Assembly (NCBI GenBank): GCA_002840905.1
Contig: PHDD01000003.1
Location: forward strand, 12,376-76,375
DNA length: 64,000 bases
Source of the DNA: Bacteroidetes bacterium HGW-Bacteroidetes-4
GTDB lineage: Bacteria; Bacteroidota; Bacteroidia; Bacteroidales; SZUA-534
Direction: 5' to 3'
Position numbers and translations under genes: made by a program. How positions within the stretch are numbered: the stretch's first letter is position 1; the number at the start of each line of letters is the position of its first letter. The notes beneath the pieces were generated by a model. That model was not told the DNA's origin. It saw only the letters and a list, made by a program, of their open reading frames with translations, and searched no databases. Positions 1 to 8,485 of the stretch are shown here, one piece after another.

Positions 1-47
1 TTCATTTTTCAAACGACCGCAGGGAGAATTGAAAAAGTTATCGGTAA

Positions 48-59
48 GCCCAGCTGGGC
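48..59. repeat. 12-bp perfect palindrome near window edge
   Basis: GCCCAGCTGGGC is a perfect palindrome 60 bases past the end of the dioxygenase gene, which is transcribed toward it. No T-run follows on either strand, so it is not a clear terminator. The rest of bases 1-121 shows no convincing gene. Confidence 0.4.
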
Positions 60-121
60 CCACTTTATAATCAAGCCTTCACGGTTAATTCTGTGGAGAC
101 TTTTTTGTTTTCAACTGATTT

Positions 122-1006
122 TCAGCCGATTCTTACCGAAGTCATCGTTAGCGATCCGGCTACCGCTTTGTCGTTAAATAATTGCACAGTATCATCTTTT
201 TCTTGTAAGGATAAGGAATACAATAAAGGCAGGTAGTGTTCCGGAGTAGGAATGGCCAATTCAAAAGGTTTTCCGTGGCAACGGTAATTAATTAATTGCT
301 TATGATCGCCCGAAAGAATGTATTTTTTTATTTTCTCACTGGCTTCTGAGGCCCAGTCAAAGGCATAATTGTCGGTCTTGAATTTATCCCAGGCAACCAA
401 TCCCAAATTGTGAACCATATTGCCACTGCCAATAATTAACACGCCTTTTTTTCGTAAAGGAGCCAGGGATTTCATTAAGTCGTAATGGTATTGTGGTGTT
501 TGTAAATAATCGAGACTCATTTGAATTACCGGCACATCGGCATTAGGATATAAATGCCGCACAACGCTCCAGGTTCCATGATCGAGACCCCATTTTGTAT
601 CCAAACAAACAACAGTATCATTAATGAGGGCTTGTGTTAAATTTGCCAGTTCCGGACTTCCCGGTGCAGGATATTGAACTTCGTACAAAGCTTTTGGAAA
701 TCCCCCAAAATCGTGAATGGTTGGTGGTTGTTCCATTCCCGTAACATAGGTTCCTTTGGTCTCCCAGTGAGCCGATACACATAGAATAGCGTTGGGTTTG
801 GGAATGGTTTTAACTACTTCCCGGAATCCGGACACAAATTCATTTTCTTCGATAGCGTTCATAGGGCTGCCATGCCCTAAAAACAACACCGGCATTTTTT
901 CAGTATTGTTAAAGGCCGTGGTTATTTTTTGTAATGCATTTAATTTCATAACAGCGGTTGTAAGTGGGAATAAAGCTAAAAGTTTCAAAAATTGGCCGCG
1001 ATGCAT
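122..1006 (-). CDS. 4,5-DOPA dioxygenase extradiol-like protein (YgiD family)
   Basis: Class III extradiol ring-cleavage dioxygenase of the LigB/YgiD type, a single-chain metal enzyme acting on catechol-like substrates; the true substrate is unknown. The motif GHGSPMNA (His45), SAHWET (His80), LDHGTW (His143) and NMVHNLG (His199) supply the histidines expected around the active-site metal. An open frame continues 23 codons upstream, but that would overlap the DoxX gene. I chose the ATG at 1006, which opens with MHRGQFLKLLALFPL, a weak Tat-like or signal-like N-terminus. The product is about 294 residues, longer than E. coli YgiD by this N-terminal segment. It is the last gene of a minus-strand run YceI-pirin-DoxX-dioxygenase, suggesting a role in handling aromatic or quinone-type redox stress. 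The family call is firm and the substrate is not. Confidence 0.85.
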   Translation of the reverse strand: MHRGQFLKLLALFPLTTAVMKLNALQKITTAFNNTEKMPVLFLGHGSPMNAIEENEFVSGFREVVKTIPKPNAILCVSAHWETKGTYVTGMEQPPTIHDFGGFPKALYEVQYPAPGSPELANLTQALINDTVVCLDTKWGLDHGTWSVVRHLYPNADVPVIQMSLDYLQTPQYHYDLMKSLAPLRKKGVLIIGSGNMVHNLGLVAWDKFKTDNYAFDWASEASEKIKKYILSGDHKQLINYRCHGKPFELAIPTPEHYLPLLYSLSLQEKDDTVQLFNDKAVAGSLTMTSVRIG

Positions 1007-1019
1007 TTTAAGAGGGTTA

Positions 1020-1454
1020 TTAATGGTTAACTTTTTTGAATAATATGTTATCAATTGAATACTTACCCGAACCAATTAATAAAATTGCTATGTAAACAGC
1101 GCTATAAAGCAGCGGCAACTCTTTTCTTGAAAAAGCATCGGGAGCATGAACAATTAATGCAGCCACCCACATGGTAATTAGTAAGGGTATGGCTGCCGCC
1201 CGACTTGCCAATCCAAAAATAAGGAAGAGCGAACAAAACACTTCGGCAAATACGGTAAGAATAAGCGATAAACTTGTTCCTATGCCAATGGGGTCGGGAA
1301 ACTGAATGGGTCCTTCGCTAAACAGCATCAGCAGTTTTCCGTAACCATGGGTAAGCATTAAACCACCCACCGTTAACCGAAGTAATAATAAGGCCCACGA
1401 AACAGATTCTGAATGATTTCCCGGATTCAGGCCAAGATTTAAAATTTTCTTCAT
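1020..1454 (-). CDS. DoxX family membrane protein
   Basis: Small integral membrane protein of 144 residues with four predicted hydrophobic segments. It carries the DoxX signature LLLRLTVGGLMLTHGYGKL near the N-terminus, and a second conserved block around FAEVFCSLFLIFGLASR. DoxX/DoxD-like proteins are linked to quinone-coupled sulfur oxidation in archaea and to oxidative stress complexes in other bacteria; the role in Bacteroidota is undefined. It sits 13 bases upstream of the extradiol dioxygenase start and 66 bases downstream of the pirin gene, in the same orientation, so co-transcription is likely. Confidence 0.85.
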   Translation of the reverse strand: MKKILNLGLNPGNHSESVSWALLLLRLTVGGLMLTHGYGKLLMLFSEGPIQFPDPIGIGTSLSLILTVFAEVFCSLFLIFGLASRAAAIPLLITMWVAALIVHAPDAFSRKELPLLYSAVYIAILLIGSGKYSIDNILFKKVNH

Positions 1455-1520
1455 TCGTGTGATATTATAATTATTATTGATTTTTTGTTATTCAAGAAAT
1501 TTAAGTAGACCCATAAGCGC

Positions 1521-2240
1521 TTAAAAGCTCATGGGAACTTCCATTAAAAGAATTTCTGAGTTGTTTTCATTGGCCAGGATATTTATACGATCAGTTTCCC
1601 AGATTCCTAGTCCATCGCGTTCATTTATAACCGTTTCGTCAACAGTAAACCCGCCTTTTAAAACAAAAGCATAAACGCCATTTCCTTTTTGTTTCAACAG
1701 GTATTTTGCACGATTTTTCTGTTCAAAGGTTCCTAAATGGAACCAGGCATTCTGATGCACCCAAACGCCCTCATCGTTTGCATTGGGCGACACAATTTGT
1801 TGTAATTTATTTTTGCGGTTTTTCGAATCAAGCGTTATCTGATCGTAGCGGGGTTGCACGTTTTTTTGATTTGGGTACACCCAAATTTGTAAAAATTTTA
1901 CTTCCTGATTGGTGTTTCGGTTATATTCGCTGTGCGACACTCCGGTTCCGGCACTCATTACCTGCACGTCGCCGTGTTTAATTACGGCAACATTACCCAT
2001 GCTGTCTTTGTGTTCCAAATCGCCTTCAAGAGGTATTGAAATTATTTCCATGTTGTTGTGGGGATGGGTTCCGAAGCCCATTCCTGGAGCCACAACATCG
2101 TCGTTTAAAACGCGTAATGCACCAAAGTGCATACGTTCGGAGTTATGGTAGTCGGCAAAGCTAAATGTATGCCGGCTGTGAAGCCAGCCGTGGTTGGCGT
2201 CACCACGGCTTTCAGCTTTATGTAGGATTGATTTAGCCAT
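1521..2240 (-). CDS. Pirin family protein (YhhW-like)
   Basis: Bicupin protein of 239 residues. The N-terminal cupin carries the usual pirin metal ligands: GTHPHNNMEI (His59, His61) and VSHSEYN (His103, Glu105). The opening HSRHTFSFADY is also typical of the family. Bacterial pirins of this type can show quercetin 2,3-dioxygenase activity, and some modulate other enzymes or transcription; nothing here decides between these. It lies 23 bases after the YceI gene and precedes DoxX on the same strand. Its neighbours suggest a shared response to aromatic or electrophilic compounds (inference). Confidence 0.88.
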   Translation of the reverse strand: MAKSILHKAESRGDANHGWLHSRHTFSFADYHNSERMHFGALRVLNDDVVAPGMGFGTHPHNNMEIISIPLEGDLEHKDSMGNVAVIKHGDVQVMSAGTGVSHSEYNRNTNQEVKFLQIWVYPNQKNVQPRYDQITLDSKNRKNKLQQIVSPNANDEGVWVHQNAWFHLGTFEQKNRAKYLLKQKGNGVYAFVLKGGFTVDETVINERDGLGIWETDRINILANENNSEILLMEVPMSF

Positions 2241-2263
2241 AGTTGTATTTTTTAGCGTTTAAC

Positions 2264-2797
2264 TCAACTTTGTTTGGTAAATTGAACTTCGCCCAGCAAT
2301 TTTACTTCGTCGCTAACCATTACACCGCCTGTTTCCAGTGCTGCGTTCCAGTTTAATCCCCAATCTTTCCGGTTTATTTTTCCTTCGAAAGAAAAACCAG
2401 CTTTTTCGTTTCCCCAGGGATCTTTAATAGTGCCTCCGTATTCCACGTTGAGGGTAACTTCTTTGCTGATTCCTTTAATGGTAAGGTTTCCGACAAGTTT
2501 GAACTCATCGTCTTCAATTTGTTTAAAAGAGGTGCTTTCAAAGGTCATGGCCTGATGATTTTCCGAATCAAAAAAGTCAGCACTTTTAAGGTGATTGTCG
2601 CGGTCGGTACTGTTGGTAAAAATTGATGCCGTATCAACGCTTACTTTTACTGTAGCATTTTTAAAATCTTCCTTATCAATTTCAGCCGAAAAGGTTTTGA
2701 ATTCTCCTTTTACATTGGTAATCATTAGGTGCCTAACCCGAAACATGAGTTCGCTGTGTGCGGGGTCTAATACCCATTTTGCTTTTGTTGTTTCCAT
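2264..2797 (-). CDS. YceI family protein
   Basis: A 177-residue lipocalin-like beta-barrel protein of the YceI family, which binds isoprenoid or other amphipathic ligands. It begins with the family signature KWVLDPAHSELMFRVRHLMI and ends with KLLGEVQFTK. There is no signal peptide, so unlike E. coli YceI this copy is probably cytoplasmic. It is the first gene of the four-gene minus-strand operon. A Bacteroidota-type promoter element lies about 30 bases upstream, and an AraC regulator gene sits just beyond that. Family assignment is strong; the ligand is unknown. Confidence 0.88.
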   Translation of the reverse strand: METTKAKWVLDPAHSELMFRVRHLMITNVKGEFKTFSAEIDKEDFKNATVKVSVDTASIFTNSTDRDNHLKSADFFDSENHQAMTFESTSFKQIEDDEFKLVGNLTIKGISKEVTLNVEYGGTIKDPWGNEKAGFSFEGKINRKDWGLNWNAALETGGVMVSDEVKLLGEVQFTKQS

Positions 2798-2824
2798 TTT
2801 TCTTTTGTATTAAAATTTATGATG

Positions 2825-2832
2825 CAAAGATA
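2825..2832 (-). promoter_or_regulatory. Candidate -7 promoter element for the YceI operon
   Basis: Read on the minus strand this is TATCTTTG, an exact match to the Bacteroidota TAnnTTTG element, 27 bases upstream of the YceI start. No good -33 TTTG is seen at the usual spacing. Confidence 0.5.
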
Positions 2833-2901
2833 CATGGCGAGGGATGGGCACTGGTTACACTTTTCGGAAGAGCTGTTGTAATATTCGGAAAAAGTGGCAA
2901 G

Positions 2902-3729
2902 CTAAAGGAGTTTTCGCATCTCTTCGCGAAATTCAGTGGGGGTTTGTCCGGTTTTCTTTTTAAATACATTGGAGAAATACGATTTTTCGTTATAACCTAA
3001 CTCAAAACCTATTTCAGAAATAGATTTGTTGGTACTGGTTAGCAGACTTTTCGCTTCGGTTAGTTTTCGGGTTTCAATCATTTCTGAAACACTCTGATTC
3101 ATGATGCTTTGACAAACCAGGTTCAGGTTTCGGGCCGACATAAAGAGTTTTTCGGCATAAAAATCAACCCCCAAGGGACGGCGGTAGTTCTCCTCCAGAA
3201 TCTTCATGAAGTTTATAAATGTTTCGTTTTGGTGTATATTCAGGTCGGTGCCTTGATGAGCTACTTTTTTGCGTTCCGATTCAATCATAATAAAAAGGGC
3301 ACTCAACAAATGCCGCACGATGGATAAATCGGGAACAGGTTGTTTCATTTCATCATTCATGATGGCGCAAAGTTCATTTAAACGGTTAAAACAGGCACCG
3401 GTTTGTAAATCGATATTTGCGTTGCTGTGGTATGTGGCATATAATTGAAAGATGGTTTCGGCAATGAATTCGCTTTTAAAACGGATCACCCACATGTTGA
3501 ATTGGCCATTTGTGGGTTGGAGCGATACCCGGTGTGCTTTGCATCGAGCCACAAAGCTTACTAGTGGAGCCTCAACGGTGCTCGTTTTAAAATCGACAAA
3601 ATGTTCCAATTTCCCCTGTATGCCTACAATCAATGTTTCGTAGTCGTGTTGGTGAGCCTGGTTTGGCGATTCGGCTATTTCCTGAGCTTCAGCTACGCCA
3701 ATTTTATTTATGCTAAAAAGATTTTTCAT
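2902..3729 (-). CDS. AraC family transcriptional regulator
   Basis: A 275-residue regulator. The N-terminal half is a cupin-like ligand-sensing domain (HQHDYETLIVGIQGKLEHF resembles the arabinose-binding fold of AraC). The C-terminal hundred residues form a double helix-turn-helix of the AraC/XylS type, with the family signature ISEIGFELGYNEKSYFSNVF followed by KKKTGQTPTEFRE. The gene ends about 100 bases before the YceI gene on the same strand. It is a good candidate local regulator of the YceI-pirin-DoxX-dioxygenase operon (inference from position). The inducer is unknown. Confidence 0.88.
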   Translation of the reverse strand: MKNLFSINKIGVAEAQEIAESPNQAHQHDYETLIVGIQGKLEHFVDFKTSTVEAPLVSFVARCKAHRVSLQPTNGQFNMWVIRFKSEFIAETIFQLYATYHSNANIDLQTGACFNRLNELCAIMNDEMKQPVPDLSIVRHLLSALFIMIESERKKVAHQGTDLNIHQNETFINFMKILEENYRRPLGVDFYAEKLFMSARNLNLVCQSIMNQSVSEMIETRKLTEAKSLLTSTNKSISEIGFELGYNEKSYFSNVFKKKTGQTPTEFREEMRKLL

Positions 3730-3907
3730 AACGTCAATGATAACGTAACAGGAAGCGAAAAGTTTGAAACCGGATCTTGAAAATGATTTTAATTCACTGT
3801 TTTATTCGTAATTAAATCAAAAAACGCCATTACAAAGAAGTTTTTTGTTTTTATTGTATCCACAATTACCTGCCACCCGAGAGCCTTTGGACGGTAGCGG
3901 ACTATAC

Positions 3908-3938
3908 AAAAACAGGATAGGCCCTAAAGCCTATCCTG
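3908..3938 (-). terminator. Rho-independent terminator of the T9SS protein gene
   Basis: On the minus strand a 10-bp perfect stem (CAGGATAGGC / GCCTATCCTG, loop TTTAGG) is followed directly by TTTTT. It lies 27 bases past the stop codon of the gene at 3965-6064. Confidence 0.8.
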
Positions 3939-3964
3939 CACAAACATAATTATGATTTGTTTAC

Positions 3965-6064
3965 TTATTCTATTTTCAACAACCTACCGGTGTTCAGAAT
4001 CTCTTGTCCTTTAATTGTATAGAAATACAATCCGGGATACATATCATCTGAAGTAATTGAAATTGTGTTTTCACCGAATTTTAATTGATGCGTTGATACA
4101 CTGATAATTTTTCCCGACACATCAGAAATTGCAATGGAAACATTTTCATCCCGGATTAAGGTAATAGTAAAGTTTACCCTAGATGCAAATGGGTTAGGAT
4201 ACACCTTAACAGGAACGCTTGCTGATTCAGTATGAATAGCTGTTGGCTCTACAGTTATATCAATAGTTCCGCTAATACCTGAACCGTCGTTGGCTGTAGC
4301 TGTAATGGTTGCCGTTCCGCCAGAAACGCCTGTTACCAAACCGGAGGAACTAACAGTAGCTATATTTGCATCGCTGGTACTCCAGGTAACGGTTTTATCG
4401 GTAGCTTCCCAAGGTGTAACTGTCTCTGATACCTGGGTTGTTGCATTCATATCAATGGTTGTGACCAAAGCATCCAATTGAATTCCTGTTACCAAAGTTC
4501 TAACGGTAATATCGATGGTGCCTGTAACTCCTGAGCCATCATTTGCAGTGGCTGTAATGGTTGCGGTTCCGGCAGCCACTCCGGTAACCAAACCGGTGGC
4601 ATCAACCGTAGCAATGTTTGCATCACTGGTACTCCAGCTTACGGTTTTATCGTTTGCATCCCAGGGTGTAATGGTTTCTGATACCTGAGTGGTTTCATTA
4701 ATTTCAATGGCTGTTGTCAAAGCCGATAATTCAATACTGGAAACAAATACATAATCGGACGGACCAAAAGCCAATGATAAACTTTCGGGTATTACTGCAC
4801 CGGTACCCGGAGCGTAGGCGCCCGTGGTGTCAATCACGCACCAGTCAACACAACCAGCCACACGCGCAGAACCTGCATCGCCAAAACGCAGATGGTTGTC
4901 TGAAACGGCCGAACCTAAGCCGGTCATAACCGGATTTTCAATTTCGTTTAAATAAACATTTACTAAATTGCCATCAAGAGTAATGCGGTAAATTTGCCAT
5001 TCTGATAAATCAGCTTCAAGCACAACATCTGCGGCGTTACCTTTCTCTTCTTTAAGCATGTTTTCATCGGTCACAATATCAAGGACGCTGCGTACAACGC
5101 CGTTGGCGGTTTCAATCTGAAAAGCATATTCACCCGAAAGTGTATCAATGGGTATGCCTTTCATACGGGCAACAACGGTAATTGCTGTGCTGGTTCCGGT
5201 AAATTTGTGACGGTAGTATTTTTTTGATTCCACATCGACGCTCAAATACTTCAGGTATTGGTTACCGGATAGTTCCACGTCGTCAACAACAGATTCAACA
5301 AAATTAGTTCCCGGAGCATCAGAAGATGTAATCCAGCCATTGAGATCGTTGGGTATGGCAGTTCCGTCGTAAACGTACCAGGCTGGAGTAGTCAGACTAT
5401 CAGGAATTGCAGTGCCGGTACCCGGAGCGTAGGCGCCGGTGGTGTCTATCACACACCAGTCAACACAACCAGCCACACGTGCAGAACCTGCATCGCCAAA
5501 CCGAAGATGATTATCTGATACTGCAGATCCGTATCCGGCCATAACCGGATTTATTCCTTCGTTCAAATAAACATTTACTGAATCGCCATCAAGGGTAATG
5601 CGGTAAACCTGCCATTGCGAAAGGTCTGCCTGAAGCACTGTGTCGGCCGCATCGCCCTTTTCTTCTTTGAGCAGATTTCCATCAGTCACAATATCGAGCA
5701 CGCTTCGAACAACTCCATTTGCGGTCTCAATTTGAAAAGCATATTCACCTGAAAGCGTATCAATGAGAACACCTTTCATTCGGGCAACTACTGTAATTGC
5801 TGTGCTGGTACCGGTAAACTTGTGTCGGTAATATTTTTTTGACGTTACATCGGCACTTAAATACTGCAGGTATTTGTTGCCAAATACTTCTGGATCGTCT
5901 ACAACGGTTTCAACAAAATTAGGACCGGGTGCTTCTGAGGAGGTAATCCAGCCATTGAGATCGTTGGGTATCGCACTGCCATCGTAAACATACCAGCCCT
6001 GGGCAAACAATAAATTTATGCTGCCGGCTAACAAAAGAAACAATAGTAATTTTAATCTTTTCAT
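3965..6064 (-). CDS. T9SS-exported protein with duplicated domain and two Big2 domains
   Basis: A 699-residue secreted protein. It has a signal peptide (residues 1-22, ending LLFAQG) and two near-identical domains of 201 residues (24-224 and 229-429), each starting WYVYDG.AIPNDLNGWITSS. The domains look like beta-sandwich carbohydrate- or ligand-binding modules, but I do not recognise the family. Two bacterial Ig-like (Big2) domains follow at about 440-520 and 525-605, each containing the WSTSDANIATV...GLVTGV pattern. A C-terminal type IX secretion sorting domain (about 615-699) starts VKVYPNPF and ends GRLLKIE. The protein should cross the outer membrane through the Por/Spr system and be displayed or released. 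No enzyme motif is visible, so an adhesin or binding role is plausible. It has its own terminator and appears to be monocistronic. Confidence 0.85.
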   Translation of the reverse strand: MKRLKLLLFLLLAGSINLLFAQGWYVYDGSAIPNDLNGWITSSEAPGPNFVETVVDDPEVFGNKYLQYLSADVTSKKYYRHKFTGTSTAITVVARMKGVLIDTLSGEYAFQIETANGVVRSVLDIVTDGNLLKEEKGDAADTVLQADLSQWQVYRITLDGDSVNVYLNEGINPVMAGYGSAVSDNHLRFGDAGSARVAGCVDWCVIDTTGAYAPGTGTAIPDSLTTPAWYVYDGTAIPNDLNGWITSSDAPGTNFVESVVDDVELSGNQYLKYLSVDVESKKYYRHKFTGTSTAITVVARMKGIPIDTLSGEYAFQIETANGVVRSVLDIVTDENMLKEEKGNAADVVLEADLSEWQIYRITLDGNLVNVYLNEIENPVMTGLGSAVSDNHLRFGDAGSARVAGCVDWCVIDTTGAYAPGTGAVIPESLSLAFGPSDYVFVSSIELSALTTAIEINETTQVSETITPWDANDKTVSWSTSDANIATVDATGLVTGVAAGTATITATANDGSGVTGTIDITVRTLVTGIQLDALVTTIDMNATTQVSETVTPWEATDKTVTWSTSDANIATVSSSGLVTGVSGGTATITATANDGSGISGTIDITVEPTAIHTESASVPVKVYPNPFASRVNFTITLIRDENVSIAISDVSGKIISVSTHQLKFGENTISITSDDMYPGLYFYTIKGQEILNTGRLLKIE
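4778..5380 (-). repeat. Second copy of the intragenic 603-bp domain repeat
   Basis: Encodes residues 229-429 of the T9SS protein. It is co-linear and gap-free with the first copy (5393-5995), with a 615-bp period. Most differences are single substitutions, such as DGN for DEN and TDGDSV for TDGNLV. Confidence 0.85.
5393..5995 (-). repeat. First copy of the intragenic 603-bp domain repeat
   Basis: Encodes residues 24-224 of the T9SS protein. It pairs with the copy at 4778-5380. The two are joined by the four-residue linker TTPA. Confidence 0.85.
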
Positions 6065-6623
6065 AATAATTAATTTTGATTAGTAGATTTAGTTGAATAT
6101 TGTTTAGTTTTTACTTATTTCATGCAGTTATTAAACACTTTTCTTCATTTATATGGATTTAAAAATAGACTGGGTATATTGCATACCCAGCCCAAAACCT
6201 ATATGAGAAAACCTGTAGCCCTTGTTATTTCTTATTATGAATGCTTTATTAAAAGGGCATTAGTCAGAAATATTTTCAGCGAATTTGAGTTTAGGTTATA
6301 AAAATTTGACTCTGATAAAGTTAACGATTAGTAACTATTTTATTACGTGATAAAAGTTCCAAATAGGATGTTTTGAATTATCAATTGGGAGCGCTAAAGT
6401 CTCAGAATAGAGGTGCTTATGTACCACGATTATATGTGCTTACTACTTGCATCTTGCGGTGGCGTCAATTATAGTCACCAAAATTATTATTTTTATCAAT
6501 CAGAAATCGTTATTAAGGGGAGTTTATTCACAGGAGTTAGTTATTGGCGGCCTGGATCGAAGGGTTCTCTGAAAAAAAAGTTGAAAGCAAGGTTGCTGGG
6601 TTTTTGAAATTATTATTCAGGGA
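6065..6623. other. Intergenic region with one hairpin, no gene
   Basis: 559 bases between two minus-strand genes. A perfect 8-bp hairpin (CTGGGTAT / ATACCCAG, 6170-6190) is followed on the minus strand by TCTATTTTT. It could end read-through from the MscS gene or be a leader structure for the T9SS gene. The short open frame at 6413-6607 has no recognisable features and is not called as a gene. Confidence 0.5.
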
Positions 6624-7700
6624 CTATTTATATATGTGAACATCTCGTTGTGGAAATGGAATAACAACTCCATTTTCGATAAATTTTTGATTGATGGCAA
6701 AACGGATATCGCTTTTTATGCCTTCTACCCGAAACGATTTCTGGGTAAAAAACATCACTTCAAAATCGAGCGACGATTCGCCAAAATCCCGAAAAAAAAC
6801 CTGAGGAACCGGTTCTTCCACATCGGGGTGCTCGCGGGCCGCTTCAACCAGCAGTTGTTTTACTTTCAACACATCGCTGCCATAGGCCACGCCAACCTTA
6901 ACGCCAAAGCGGGTTTTAAAGGTATTGTGGCTCCAGTTAATTACTTTTTCCGAAGTAAATAAGGAATTGGGTAAAATAACGGTAACATCGTCGCGGCTAA
7001 TAAGCTTGGAGTTGCGCAGGTTTATTTCTTCTACCTGGCCTATCATTTCGCCCTCTACTTCAACAATATCACCTACTTTAATAGAGCGATCGAATAAAAT
7101 AATGATGCCTGATACAAAATCATTAAACAACTGTTGAATACCTAACCCCAGGCCAATTAACAAGGCCGATAAGCTGGCAATGATAAAGGTAATGCTGAAA
7201 CCTAGCGATTCGATAAAAAAGGCTATGGCCACTACCCATATACCATATTTTACAATCTGAAATATTGATCTTCTTTTTCCGGCTTCCGACTTATCGTCCT
7301 TAATATTCTCTTCGAAACCCAACTCAATAAAATACAAGGCCAGCTTTGTTATAAAAAGCAGGAGCAACAAAACAATTATATTATAAAGGGTGATGGATAT
7401 TTTTCCGGTTTTTAACAACTCATAGCCCAACAGGGTTTTTATTGGTAAGCCCATGGCTTGCAAAACAAGCAAAATGCCGACCAGCACAATAAAGACCTTT
7501 ATAAAACCAACAATTGATTTTGCGTGTTGCTGGCTCAGGCGGTTGATTAAGCGGAATTTTTTAAGGTAGCGCCGGGCTATAAAATAGAACACGGAGGTTA
7601 TAAAAAAAATAATTATCGCTACAACCAACTGGACGAGATGCAGTTGGTAAGAACCAACACTAAACAAAGGAGAATTTAAAAAGGGCTGTAAAAAATCCAT
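6624..7700 (-). CDS. MscS family mechanosensitive ion channel
   Basis: A 358-residue membrane protein. It has several N-terminal transmembrane helices and then the pore-lining MscS helix with the conserved run ALLIGLGLGIQQLFNDFVSG. The beta-domain signature IKVGDIVEVEGEMIGQVEEI and the alpha/beta C-terminal domain (FFRDFGESSLDFEVMFF) follow. It is longer than E. coli MscS because of extra N-terminal helices. It should act in the inner membrane as an osmotic-shock release channel. The gene is monocistronic and divergent from the XRE-cupin regulator. Family call is strong. Confidence 0.92.
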   Translation of the reverse strand: MDFLQPFLNSPLFSVGSYQLHLVQLVVAIIIFFITSVFYFIARRYLKKFRLINRLSQQHAKSIVGFIKVFIVLVGILLVLQAMGLPIKTLLGYELLKTGKISITLYNIIVLLLLLFITKLALYFIELGFEENIKDDKSEAGKRRSIFQIVKYGIWVVAIAFFIESLGFSITFIIASLSALLIGLGLGIQQLFNDFVSGIIILFDRSIKVGDIVEVEGEMIGQVEEINLRNSKLISRDDVTVILPNSLFTSEKVINWSHNTFKTRFGVKVGVAYGSDVLKVKQLLVEAAREHPDVEEPVPQVFFRDFGESSLDFEVMFFTQKSFRVEGIKSDIRFAINQKFIENGVVIPFPQRDVHIYK

Positions 7701-7888
7701 ACTTCAACAGGTTTTTATAAAAATAGAATTTTTTTTTGGTTTCAGTCTAAAGGTTTTAAGCTTTGTTTACTTTTTATTAAAAGCTTTTCAAAAACCCGCT
7801 ATTAAACATATTACTTCTCTAAACATTATCATTGTTTAATAAATTAAATTCTACTTAATTCGTGTAATCATATTTAATTGTTGGTGTG

Positions 7889-8440
7889 ATGCACAGAATG
7901 GGCGAACGTATAAAAAAACGGAGAGAAAGCTTAACTATTTCGAGTGGTGAGCTGGCCAATAATATTGGAGTAACACCCAGCTTAATCTCGCAAATTGAGC
8001 GGGCCAAAGCGTTTCCTTCCATACTTACACTTAAAAAACTGGCCGATGCGCTGAGTACAACGGTAGGCGAACTCATTGGTGAAAATGGGAATCTGATTGA
8101 ACATCCGCTGTTAAAGCTGGAAGAACGGAAGTTTGTTAAAAAGAATAAAACAGGTACCAAATCGTATTTACTTTCGCATCACGACCCACAAAAACAGATG
8201 GATCCTTTTCTGCTTCATTTTGAGAAGAAAGGGGACTCCGGCGAAATTATGACACCCCAAAACCCCCGGCAGGAATTTTTATTTGTACTTAAAGGAAAAT
8301 TCCGGGTAAGCTTATCACAACAAACTTATGAGCTAAGCGAAGGCGACAGCTTTTATTTTATTTCCAATCAGGCGCACTTGTTTACCAATACAAACAACGG
8401 AACCTCGGAATTAATTTGGGTTGTAAGTCAAAGCAGCTAA
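7889..8440 (+). CDS. XRE-cupin transcriptional regulator
   Basis: About 183 residues: an N-terminal XRE helix-turn-helix (about 6-62, including ANNIGVTPSLISQIERAKAFPS) and a C-terminal cupin sensor domain (about 110-180, with FVLKGKFRVSLS and LSEGDSFYFIS). Such two-domain regulators usually control adjacent amino-acid or small-acid metabolism, with the cupin binding the effector. Start choice is uncertain: GTG at 7886, ATG at 7889 and ATG at 7898 are all in frame. It lies 45 bases upstream of the aminomutase gene in the same orientation, making it the likely dedicated regulator of the following catabolic cluster (inference). Confidence 0.88.
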   Translation: MHRMGERIKKRRESLTISSGELANNIGVTPSLISQIERAKAFPSILTLKKLADALSTTVGELIGENGNLIEHPLLKLEERKFVKKNKTGTKSYLLSHHDPQKQMDPFLLHFEKKGDSGEIMTPQNPRQEFLFVLKGKFRVSLSQQTYELSEGDSFYFISNQAHLFTNTNNGTSELIWVVSQSS

Positions 8441-8485
8441 CAATAAACCAACTAAACAGCATTTAATTTTTAAAAGAAACATACC

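Noticed and set aside
6413-6607. Small plus-strand gene of 64 codons
   Set aside because: No conserved pattern, no promoter or start context, and it looks like random open frame in AT-rich DNA.
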